Source of the DNA: Eledone cirrhosa
Taxonomy: Eukaryota > Mollusca > Cephalopoda > Octopoda > Eledonidae
NCBI GenBank assembly: GCA_964016885.1
Contig: OZ024743.1
Span: 15,653,972-15,717,971 of the forward strand
Direction of reading: 5' to 3'
DNA length: 64,000 nucleotides
Shown: positions 13,496-23,262 of the stretch, in pieces
How positions within the stretch are numbered: the stretch's first letter is position 1
Layout of the letters: every line of letters begins with the position of its first letter
Made by a program: the position numbers and the translations under genes
Notes under the pieces: model-generated
Told to the model about the DNA's origin: nothing
What the model saw: only the letters and a program-made list of their open reading frames with translations
Databases searched by the model: none

Positions 13496-14548
13496 TATAT
13501 ATATGTGTGTGTGTGTGTGTGTTTCTATATATGTGTGTGTGTGTTGTGTGTATGTGTGTGTGTAAATTTTAAATATTTCTATTCAAATCTAGATTCATAA
13601 AAACTAATCCAGCTGCAGAGTGGGTTGCTGAATAAATTTGTTGCACAAATTTAGACTGGCAGAAAACTATTCTAAGAATTCTAAAGCAATATTCAGAACT
13701 ATGTTTAATCCTCTCTGCAGATATATTTTGGGAGATTTAAAAGTCAGTTTGTAAAATAAGATATTTTCTCTAGTTTAAGGAAATCCTTAGGAATGACACA
13801 TGTCAGATGAATTAAGTTCAAAAGTTTTAATTCGAGTTGATCTCATAAATCTTGATTCAAGGACACAGATGTATATATAGAAAGGAAAGTGTTTATGTGT
13901 TATTTTTCAAAATTGTTCTTTTTGGAGTAGACAAAACTTAAACTTTGTAAATGATTTACTATGTTAAGCAATAAGGGTTTAGAAATTATTGTTCAAATAA
14001 AATTATGTGGACATTTGGTAAAGACCCCTTATTAAAGCAAATACAACAGGCCAATGAAGAAATACATTCATGCGAAAACTATCATTGAGACACATCTTTC
14101 AAGAAGTGTAGATAATACGTTTCAGCAACCATATATAAGAGAACCCATTGGAAGGTTTATCCCAGGAATATCATATATGATGGTATTTTGATATACTGAT
14201 TTCTCTTGTGATGGAATAGTACATTGTGAATAAATAGGATTAAGTCTGTTAAGAACTAAATTCAAGAGCATACTTTCTATATCTCATTCAAACTAAATAT
14301 CAGCTTTGCTTCAGCAGCATACATATTTTTCTGATTGAATTATTTTTCTGTTGTTAGACAGTTTCCCTCTAGTTGTGTGTGAGAACATATCACTGTTAAG
14401 ATGTTTTGTAGAGAAAGAAGGGTGTGGCAATGGCATTTCAGTGACTGAATCATGATTTAATTCCTGTTAATATATAGAAAGAATTAAGATGAACACAAAA
14501 TAAATCCAAAGCCTGTTGTTTATGTTACTGATTAGCCCCAGGACAGCC
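13496..14548. other. Non-coding, nothing recognised
   Basis: A TG/TA microsatellite (13,494-13,565) is followed by about 1 kb of AT-rich sequence without coding or repeat signals that I can name. Confidence 0.5.
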
Positions 14549-14776
14549 TTAACCCTTTAGCATTCACATTATTTTATATATACTATTATATTTTCATGGT
14601 AAAGGCTTTACCTCACATAATTACCTCACATAATATCGAATCTATGAGATTTTGAAAGTATTTATTTTGAGAACAATACCTTAATATCAGTTTGAGTGAC
14701 CAGTTACAGCCAGTTTCAACAGAAAGGGGTAGAGAGTTCTGGCCGGTTTTGGCCGGTTTGAACATTAAAGGGTTAA
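14549..14776. mobile_element. piggyBac-like MITE with TTAA ends
   Basis: The left end reads TTAA-CCCTTTAGCATTCACA (TTAA at 14,549-14,552). The right end, read as reverse complement, is TTAA-CCCTTTAATGTTCAAA (TTAA at 14,773-14,776). The inverted ends match at most positions, and TTAA on both sides is the expected target duplication. A CCCTTT terminus with TTAA duplication is the signature of the piggyBac superfamily. The 220-bp interior encodes nothing; it contains small direct repeats ('acctcacataatt' twice, 'ggccggttt' twice). Confidence 0.75.
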
Positions 14777-15307
14777 TTGAGCAGACCTAACATTAAAGAC
14801 CTTCCAGCTATAATGGCCCCATATCATTCTATATTTAGGACTACATTACTCAAAATGATTCTTCATTCTCCACACATTAATTTCAATGGCTCACATTTTT
14901 TAACCCGATATCGCACATTCTTCTTGCCTTTTTTCCCTTCCTTGTCTTACTTTTCTGTTTCACTCATGAGACTCTCTTGCTATAAAAAGTACAATACAAT
15001 TTCCTTGACGTCACATAAATTCTTTGTATACATAGTATAGCTTAACTGTTACAAATTATTGCTTTGCCTCATCCCTTACACCATGGACAGTGTTTTGGCT
15101 TGTGCCAGATGATGTGACCTCAGTTGGACCAGAAGTACTCTTGGCAGAGGTTGAAACATCCAAACCATCTCGATGGCCGATGACCCTGGAGTTCTGACTT
15201 TCATTTGTATTTTTACTTTAAAAAAAATTTAAGGTCTCCCCTTACAAAAATAGTTTTACATTTTGCCTTACTTTCGTTCCTTGTCTTGTTCTCTGCTAAT
15301 TTTCATA

Positions 15308-15350
<43 letters not shown>
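14777..15350. other. Non-coding; long (TA)n at the end
   Basis: No gene signal. The sequence around 15,060-15,200 is more GC-balanced than its neighbours but I do not recognise it. A (TA)n run of about 40 bp (15,312-15,352) ends the stretch and borders the next repeat. Confidence 0.5.
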
Positions 15351-15351
<1 letters not shown>

Positions 15352-15355
<4 letters not shown>

Positions 15356-15563
15356 AAAGGTAAACAGAAATAACAACACAATCGGTACAGTATATGGAAG
15401 GGATAAAGGGATATATTAGGTTAACGCTTTATATAGCAGGATGAGGGTCTTAACGTTTCGGACAATAGTCCTCCATCAGAAAAAAGAATGAGAAATAAGA
15501 TAGATTGAGAGGACAGGCGGGTTGGAATAGGAACAAATGCCTTTAGATAAAAATAACAAGTCC
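15352..15563 (-). repeat. Dispersed repeat with hammerhead-like core, copy 1
   Basis: Reverse-complement similarity to 33,610-33,806 over the whole length, for example 'caatcggtacagtatatgga' here against its complement near 33,764. On the minus strand it contains CTGATGGA, then a perfect 4-bp stem with loop (GGAC-TATT-GTCC), then GAAAC (15,455-15,479). This resembles a hammerhead ribozyme core but has one extra or altered base before stem II. Such motifs are known in Penelope-like elements and retrozymes. No coding sequence is present, so the parent element is unknown. Confidence 0.65.
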
Positions 15564-16079
15564 ATCCATGTTGTGTGTGTGTGGGTATGTATTAAAATAT
15601 TCCATGTATAATCTATTGCAACTCATTTTCGTTTCAAAAACCTTGCTTGGATATGTTTTAGTGGAAAGAACTCTATGATATAGCATTGTTATTGGTAGTA
15701 TGTATTTATTCCCTTCTTATCTCAAATGTTAATGCAACAGGAAGTTTATTAGTGACATAGCTAAAAAAGCCAGTGATAAAAACTTTCTCTAGCACATGCT
15801 ATCATTTATTTTGTAATAAATATAATCAAACTTCTTTCCATTCTCCATGCTATACCTATTGCTTGCTTTTACATACAACAAAACTTTTCTTTATATTTGT
15901 TTACAACAACAATCCACTAAATTTCCAGATGTTGTTTTGTTTTTGTCTCATTATGTGAAAACTTGGCCAAGTATCTTCTACTATTTCCTTGGAGACAAAT
16001 GCCCCATTAGTCAAATTTAGTTATGTAAATATATATATATATATATGTGTGTGAATGTGTGTGTGTGCGTGTACACATA
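15564..16079. other. Non-coding, nothing recognised
   Basis: AT-rich sequence without coding or structural signals; a short (TA)n/(TG)n tract precedes the next repeat. Confidence 0.5.
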
Positions 16080-16189
16080 TGCCTGTGTTTGTGCTCATGG
16101 TGTCTGACTTGGGCTGATATGACTGACTAAGTCCCTTCAGTGTAGTGCCCCAGCATAGCTGCAGTATAATGACTGAAACCAATGAAAGA

Positions 16190-16195
<6 letters not shown>
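16080..16195. mobile_element. Cephalopod SINE 3'-part fragment (probable)
   Basis: 'tgccccagcatagctgcagt' and 'aatgactgaaaccaatgaaag' resemble the end of a common cephalopod SINE that I recognise from memory; there is no second copy in this window to confirm it. It is flanked on both sides by TA/TG microsatellites. Confidence 0.45.
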
Positions 16196-16223
<28 letters not shown>

Positions 16224-16560
16224 ATTCATAAATATATCAAGTTTGCTACTTAAAACTAACACTTAAATTAAGAATGGTATAACTTCTTAGTAATTGTTTG
16301 TGTATTTGCAGTGTATGTTTATGTATATATATAGATTTGTGTATATTTTACAGTTTTCTTTTTATATATTTAGTTTCTTGCAGTATGTGTCTATTGTATA
16401 TATATATATTCATGTATGTCTATGATTTAAGATCCATATGTCTTTACGTTTTCATATTTTACACAAATGTGTATGCGTGACTAGAATGTCATTAAAGTGC
16501 AAGTGAGTTTGTGCATGTGTACATTTTGATTGGTAAATATTTACATACACTGCCCCACCC

Positions 16561-16591
<31 letters not shown>

Positions 16592-17136
16592 TAAACGGAA
16601 TAGAAAATGCTGACAAATTGTTCACAGTGAAAAATAGTTTAATTAGGAATAAGTGAGAATTAGTAATTGTATTGGTTAGTATTCAGTTTTAGTTTTAAGT
16701 TTTACCGGTTGCGCATTTCTAATGCTTTTCAAAAATAATTTTGAAATAGAGCGTCCGTGATGTTTGCTCTGATCTGATTAGTTTTGGGAATTCTACCTGT
16801 TTTTATGTTAAAAAAGTGGCTCCAGCGGTATTAAAATAGGTTTTGCGCCAATTCGTGTTGCAAAAATTCTTGTGGTCAAAACAATTTTGATTGGTCGGTA
16901 GAGGTCATGTGAATGTAAAAAATTGATTTTGCGCTAAATGTAGGTTTGTGTCGGCTGACTGAGAAATGACTCTTTCACAACAAATATGTGTGTGTGTGTG
17001 TAGTAGTAGTAAAGTGTTTGTTGTTGTGATAATGGTTAGCAGGGATGTGTGCGAACCGCACCCTGTTGACAGTTCAAATGCCTATTAAGCCAAATGTGTG
17101 TATATGTCTCTTTGTATGTTAATGTACGCGTATGTG

Positions 17137-17168
<32 letters not shown>

Positions 17169-17374
17169 AGAATGTGTGTGGGTGGACCAGTATTTTTTTC
17201 CCCTGGTAAAATGGTGTACATTATTCGATATTTTCAGTAAAATCGATTCTCTCAATAGAACATCAAAAACCTTAATAATAAAAGGTGTGAAATGATATAT
17301 AGTATTGGCATAATACCAAGGTGTGTGTGAGTGTGTGTGTGTGTCCAGATTGTACGTACTGAAAGGGGGATCCC
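16196..17374. other. Microsatellite-rich non-coding stretch
   Basis: Contains (TA)n/(GA)n at 16,192-16,222, (TA)n at 16,561-16,588, and TG tracts near 16,988, 17,143-17,168 and 17,323-17,344. The segment 16,590-16,960 is not low complexity but I do not recognise it. The last ~40 bp (17,341-17,380) repeat sequence found at 19,888-19,930, so they belong to the minisatellite family beside the chimeric LINE. Confidence 0.55.
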
Positions 17375-19957
17375 TTAGGCGATGTCGGAGTTTATCAGCT
17401 CGTCCCAGGTTTTTCTAGGTCTGCCTATTCCGTGACTACCGTCTATCTTTATTGCCCTGCACTTTGTTATACAGCTATCGACTTTCATGCGCATCACGTG
17501 TCCATACCAACGTAGCCTTCTCTCGAGTAAACAACATCTGATCCCTCTTATCTCTAATTTTTTCCTTAGTTCGTTTATGCTTTGCCGTTCACGTATATTA
17601 CTATTACACATCCAGCGGAGCATGCAAGCTTCGTTCCTCTCTAGTCTGCGTATATCCTCTGCACACAATGCCCAGGTCTCACTGCCATGCAGCATTGCTG
17701 TTCGTATGCAGGCATCGTACAACCTGCCTTTCATTTTTAGGGAGAACCCTTTAGCAGCTAATAGTGGTATAAGCTCTCTGAACTTTTTCCAACCAGTTCT
17801 GACTCTAGCTACAGTACTTTCAGAGCACCCTCCCCCACTGCTGATTTTATCGCCCAGGTAACGGAAGCTGTCCACTATTTCTATAGAACCCTCTGCGCAA
17901 TTGAAAGAGCTAGTATTTTGTGGGCACTTGCTGCTACTTATTGCACCAGAACACCGGCCACATGTAAAATCTATGTTCTTAGTTAGCTTACCTGTGATCC
18001 CACTACATCTTTTATGCACCCATACTTTGCATTTAGGACATAAAATGGAGTTTCTACCTACGCCTTTCCTACACACCGAGCACGACCATTTCCCAGAAGG
18101 GACCGCCGCCTTGTTTTCTTTCCTACAAACTAGAACTTTGGTCTTAGCCAGGTTAATTTTAAGACCTTTTGACTCTAGGCCGTGCTTCCATGTTTGGAAT
18201 TTCTTCTCTAGCTCGGCCATTGATTCCGCTATGAGTGTCAGGTCGTCTGCGTATAGGAGTTCCCATGGGCAGCCTGTCTTGAACTCCTCTGTTATAGCCT
18301 GAAGGGCAATAATAAATAGTAGGGGGCTGAGAACAGAGCCCTGATGGACGCCAACTTTTACGCTAAACTCTTCACTATATTCGTTGTTAATTCTAACCTT
18401 GCTGACTGTTTCTTTATACATGGCTTGTATAGCCCTCACAAGCCATTCGTCAACGCCTAGTTTTCTAAGAGCCCACCAGATAATGGAGCGGGGGACTCTG
18501 TCGAAGGCTTTCTCCAAGTCGACAAAAGCTAAGTAGAGGGGTTTACCTTTAGCTAGGTACTTCTCCTGTAGTTGTCGTACTATGAAAAGAGCGTCTGTGG
18601 TACTTTTGCCTGACACAAACCCGAACTGCATTTCATCTAGGTCAATTCTCTCTCTGATTAGTTGCGCTATTACTTTTTCCGTGACCTTCATGACCTGGTC
18701 GATTAATTTAATGCCTCTATAGTTACTCCTATCTAGGGCGTCTCCTTTACCCTTATAACAGTTAACGATGATGCTGCTATGCCAGTCCTTCGGAACAACC
18801 CCATTCTGTACGACTTGGTTAACTATGCGGGTGACCATGGTGTGTCCCACCGTGCCAGATGCCTTCAGCATCTCAGCAACTATTTCCGAAGGCCCAGCCG
18901 CCTTACCCATCTTCATATTCTTGATTGCCTTACTTATTATACTCCCCTCGACTAACACTGCTGGTCCCTCTATTGAGTCGATATGGGGGAGACTGTCTTT
19001 CTCCCATTTATTCTCCTCATTTAGTAGCCTTTCATAGTGACACTTCCAAGCTACCTTCTTATCAGCGTCGGTGATGGCAAGTGTGCCATCGTCGTTTAGT
19101 ACACACTTCTCCCCGACAATATCACGGTTTTCCTTGACGCATTGCCTAGCAATCCTGAACACCTCACGTTTTTGGTCATCGCGTTGTAGAACATGCTTGA
19201 ACTTTCTTTCCTCAGCTTCCCTTCTTGCTAAGTACACTTGTCTCCTAGCTTCCCTCCTGGCCACTTGATAGTCTTCTCTACTTCCCCCATCCCGCCATAC
19301 TTTCCAAGCCTGCTTTTTGGCCTTAATTGACCCCTCCACCTTACTGTTCCACCACCATGTTACTCTCCTCCTGCCTACAGGCCTGCTCCAGCCACAGACT
19401 TCATCTGTCGCCAACAGCAGGTTTGCTTTCAGAAATTCCCACTCTCCCTCTGTACTTTTGCCTGACACAAACCCGAACTGCATTTCATCTAGGTCAATTC
19501 TCTCTCTGATTAGTTGCGCTATTACTTTTTCCGTGACCTTCATGACCTGGTCGATTAATTTAATGCCTCTATAGTTACTCCTATCTAGGGGGTCTCCTTT
19601 ACCCTTATAACAGTTAACGATGATGCTGCTATGCATACCTGTGCACAAATTGTACACATGTATCTGGAGTGTGTCCAGAAATTGTATACCCGTGCACAAA
19701 TATGTATCTGGAGTGTGTCCAGATTGTAAGGACTTGCCGTATTGGAATACCTGGGCACAAATATGTATATGGAGTGTGTCCAGAAATTGTAAACCTGTGC
19801 ACAAACTGTACACCTGTGCACAAACCGTACACATGCATCTGGAGTGTGTCCAGAAATTGTATACCTGTGTACAAATATGTATCTGGAGTGTGTCCAGATT
19901 CCACGTACTGCAAGGGGAATTGATTAGGCTTTGCCGTATTGGAATACCTGTGCACAA
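17375..19957 (-). pseudogene. Chimeric LINE-R ORF (860 codons) with duplicated RT segment
   Basis: An open minus-strand frame made of three parts. Codons 1 to about 107 are a translated minisatellite (repeats like LDTLQIHICTQVY), not protein. Next comes a segment from SSIIVNCYKGKG to FVSGKST (19,451-19,635) that duplicates the RT segment at 18,600-18,782. It is fused to the linker starting GEWEFLKANLLLA. The rest reads through the complete RT (FVDLEKAFD, YADD), the PHD-like finger and LRWYGHVMRM, then stops early at WDELINSD. The endonuclease is absent. Against 23,263-26,541 the shared part shows only scattered single-base changes, so it is recent. It lacks the last ~33 codons and the 3' UTR, which is unusual because LINEs normally lose their 5' end. 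It is therefore a rearranged product, unlikely to be mobile. Confidence 0.85.
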
Positions 19958-19965
19958 AAATGTAT
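19634..19965. repeat. Irregular minisatellite
   Basis: Five copies of a block close to 'atctggagtgtgtccaga' separated by 'ttgtatacctgtgcacaaa'-type sequence, at uneven spacings of about 35 to 70 bp. A related block ('gtgtccagattgtacgtact') lies on the other side of the chimeric LINE at 17,342, so the LINE fragment appears to sit inside or replace part of this array. The array reads open in several frames on both strands by chance of its composition. Confidence 0.85.
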
Positions 19966-20087
19966 GTGCCCATCAGTGTGCAATGCATGCGTGCGTTTGT
20001 GTATGTGTGTGTGTCGGCACGTTTATATCTATAGACATCAAAAGGTATGCACATTTGTGTATATTTGTGTTGCATCATAGATATATA

Positions 20088-20215
20088 TATATATAGTGAC
20101 GAAACATAAGTCAATTGCATGAACTCATAATCCTTTATTTACTGCTATATATATTTCGATGATAGCCATTGAATGACTATGACCTCATCAGGCAGTTAGT
20201 CAGTTCTTAGAAATG
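20088..20215 (-). ncRNA. Hammerhead-ribozyme-like core in a dispersed repeat
   Basis: On the minus strand: CTGATGA (20,191-20,185), then an 11-bp stem with a 5-nt loop (20,184-20,158; ten of eleven pairs form, two of them G-U), then GAAA (20,157-20,154). CUGAUGA, stem II opening with a G-C pair, then GAAA is the conserved hammerhead core. I could not identify convincing stems I and III or the cleavage triplet by eye, so activity is unproven. The host repeat borders a (TA)n tract and may be a Penelope-like or retrozyme remnant; no coding region is seen. Confidence 0.45.
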
Positions 20216-21258
20216 CCAGCTCTGTGTGTATAGTGTTAATGGTATCAGAGCCTTGGGACATATGAGCTTGTTAGGAATATTTTGATGTTGTCAGCAGGAA
20301 TAGTCTTGATTCTCATTGGTCAGTTTGTAAATGGTAGTAGGTTGGTATTTGACCTTAAAGAGGCAGGTGGTTCTGTAGGGTTCAAACCATCAGGCAAGAT
20401 GACAATAGTTCCACATGACTGATTTTCACAAAAGGCATTCTTGGTCAGATATATTTTTAAATAAGGATAATAGTATGAAATAGACACTGCAGGTCATTCT
20501 TAAATTGAGGAATTTATGTGGAGTGGTGCTACTGAAAATTATGGTTGGAGTAGAAAGTTTACAAATAAAAAGGCTTATGTAGGTTGGCTTGCACTACACT
20601 CACACCCACCTCCACAGACACACACACACATCCACACATACAAAAAGTGGGGTGGTAATACTTAATATAATGGTTAGAGTCCAATACTTAGATAGTTTAG
20701 AAAATTTAGAAATAAAGGGTTTATGCTGGTTCACTTGTACATGCACTCACACCTACCCCCTCAAACACTCCCACATCTACACACACAAATCCATACAGGT
20801 GTGCATATATACATATGCATGCATGCATGTACGCACAAGTATACACATATATATATACATAAAATATATATATACACAGAACATGCATATATATGAAATA
20901 TATACATACAAAAAGATTTTAAAAATATATATATACATAGGTACACACACACACACAAAATATATACACACGTAAGACATACATATATATAAAAAAAATA
21001 CACACACACATACACACATATATATATAAAATGTATACATACAGATACACACACATATATAAAAGATACGCATACATACACACATATATATACACATGAT
21101 ACATATATACATATATATATATATATAAAATCAGCTTCAATAAAACATTGTTTAGATGACTCCTAACCAGTAGAGAATCCAGTGGACCATCCACCATAAG
21201 GACAGCAAACCATGGGTGGTTGTTGTTGTCTCTCTCTTTCTCTCTCTCTATATATATA

Positions 21259-21357
<99 letters not shown>

Positions 21358-22480
21358 ATATATGTTTGTTTGTGCATATATAAATTAATTTAATTATTAT
21401 TTAAGTATTAATTAATAGACAGTGATTGCTTAACATTTTATAGTGTTTTTGAACACTAGTTAGAAATTTATGCAATACAGTTATGTTTTCCTTTTAAATT
21501 TCTTTAAATTTATAATATGCTTAAACACATACTTCATCATTCTATACCATATTGAAAATAAGACATATGAATAGAATATGAATTTTGCGAAACTTAATCT
21601 AAATTCATTCATGTTTGTACAACCAGAATATTTAAACAAGCAATTTAATTTGTTTGCAATAGTTTCAGATATAAATTGATAGATTAGAAAACATGAAGTA
21701 TATATGAAGTAAAATTTTCCTTCAAATACTCATCCTATTTTCTGTTGGAAGCTATTATTAGGGTGAGTAAAATGTATTGTTTAGTTTATTGGACTTGCTT
21801 TCTATAGTATTTGAAGCCAAAACTTTCTGTCTCTGTCTGAGGTAAAATCGTTAATAACACAGCAATTAGGTTAGCAGTTTGTTGCTTGATTTGATTCATT
21901 CACTAATCTAAGCATCTGACTTCTTTTACTTAATGTGTTGTCATATTTGACTGAGACAGACATATATATATATATTGTATTCCAACCTCGAAATAGATAT
22001 TTTAGAGAAAATATCTTACATACGTCTTTAACACTTTGCTTAATTGACCATTGAAATTGAACTTGATCACACCAACTATCTAAGAAAGAAAACTTTCAAT
22101 GTGCAAATATATATTTTATAACCTCCATCAGGCTATAAGAAGAGCAAAAAAATGTTATATGTTTGGAAATTTGGGAACTAATAAGTTAAACCATATCTAT
22201 TTTGAAATTTCCTTTCAAGTGCTTCCATTGTGTTTCACAATAATATATATATATAGAAAGGGCATAGGTAATTATAGTGACTTTTTGCAACTTGATTTAT
22301 TGACATCAATGAGATAAGTCAACATTGATGGCATTTAAAACTTCAAATATATAATGATGTCACTATATATCATAAGGCCTTTAATTCCATCATTCAAACG
22401 TTTTACAATCCACAGTATCATACTGAGTCAACATGTACATATACTATATAAGAAAATATTTTTCTAATTACCAATAGCTG
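20216..22480. other. Non-coding; CA/TA-rich microsatellite zone
   Basis: The segment 20,590-21,360 is dominated by CA, TA and CT/GA tracts, including a (CT)n(TA)n(GA)n block at about 21,245-21,357. The open frames there are low-complexity Tyr/Cys/Val/Ile translations with no protein meaning. The rest is AT-rich without recognisable features. Confidence 0.55.
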
Positions 22481-22486
22481 CTTATG

Positions 22487-22536
22487 TCGACCAATCGGTG
22501 TGTATTTTCACTGGAAACTACACACCGATTGGTCGA
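22487..22536. repeat. Perfect 18-bp inverted repeat, 14-nt loop
   Basis: The left arm 22,487-22,504 (tcgaccaatcggtgtgta) and right arm 22,519-22,536 are exact reverse complements around a 14-nt spacer. It lies in non-coding DNA, with no matching copy noticed in the window. It could be a recent small transposon remnant or a structured RNA stem. Confidence 0.9.
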
Positions 22537-22865
22537 AATACAGTTTGCAAGATTTAGCATTCTGGAGCCACTTTTCACTGTATATAAGGCACAAAATTTA
22601 CCCATCTCATTACAGTTGAAAATTGCAAACTTGACTGTCACCACACATTATGAACCTGAAGATTGCGAAAGCATGAACATATTTGTTCAATTAACACTTA
22701 ACATTTAATATTCTATCATACTATTTCATTCTAATACCATTATAAATTTTAAAGGATTGTAAATAAAACGAGTAAATCAGACAAAGTTGGAATTCCTTTT
22801 ATTAATATAATCTTCTATACACAATCATACACACCCATGTATATTTATCTATCTATCTATCTCTA

Positions 22866-22901
<36 letters not shown>

Positions 22902-22902
<1 letters not shown>

Positions 22903-23262
22903 CATCATCATCATCATCATCATCAACGTTTAACGTCCGTGTTCCACGCTTGCATGGGTTTGGACGGGGGTAGTCCCACTTGAGGCAAGAGTGATTGTCT
23001 TGCTCGCATAGGACTGTCTGGCAGGTTTTCTACAGTTGGATGCCCTTCCTAACACCAACCACATTTACAGTGTGGGTCTGGGAGGTTTTTACCGTGTTGC
23101 CTACACGGCCACATTACAGCGTGGACTGTGTGTTTTTTTGTCGTGACACCTACACGATCTCATTTGTTTCGGCCCGGATGGCGCGGCACCAACATAACTT
23201 TACATAGGACGGGGTGGTGTGGATGGGGTGGGGGTGGTGGTGGTGGGACGGGGTGTATTTTG
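22902..23262 (-). mobile_element. LINE-R 3' UTR with CAT/GAT tail
   Basis: The region between the ORF stop and the tail contains the same blocks found alone at 12,624-12,889 and beside the decayed copy at 34,453. A 49-bp segment beginning 'ttacag' is tandemly repeated inside it (23,065 and 23,114; 34,613, 34,662 and 34,711 in the other copy). LINE 3' ends are what the RT recognises, so this is the likely reason short elements carry it. Confidence 0.8.

Noticed and set aside
20589..21377. Several frames rich in His/Thr or Tyr/Cys/Val on both strands
   Set aside because: They come from CA, TA and CT microsatellites and are open in several frames at once.
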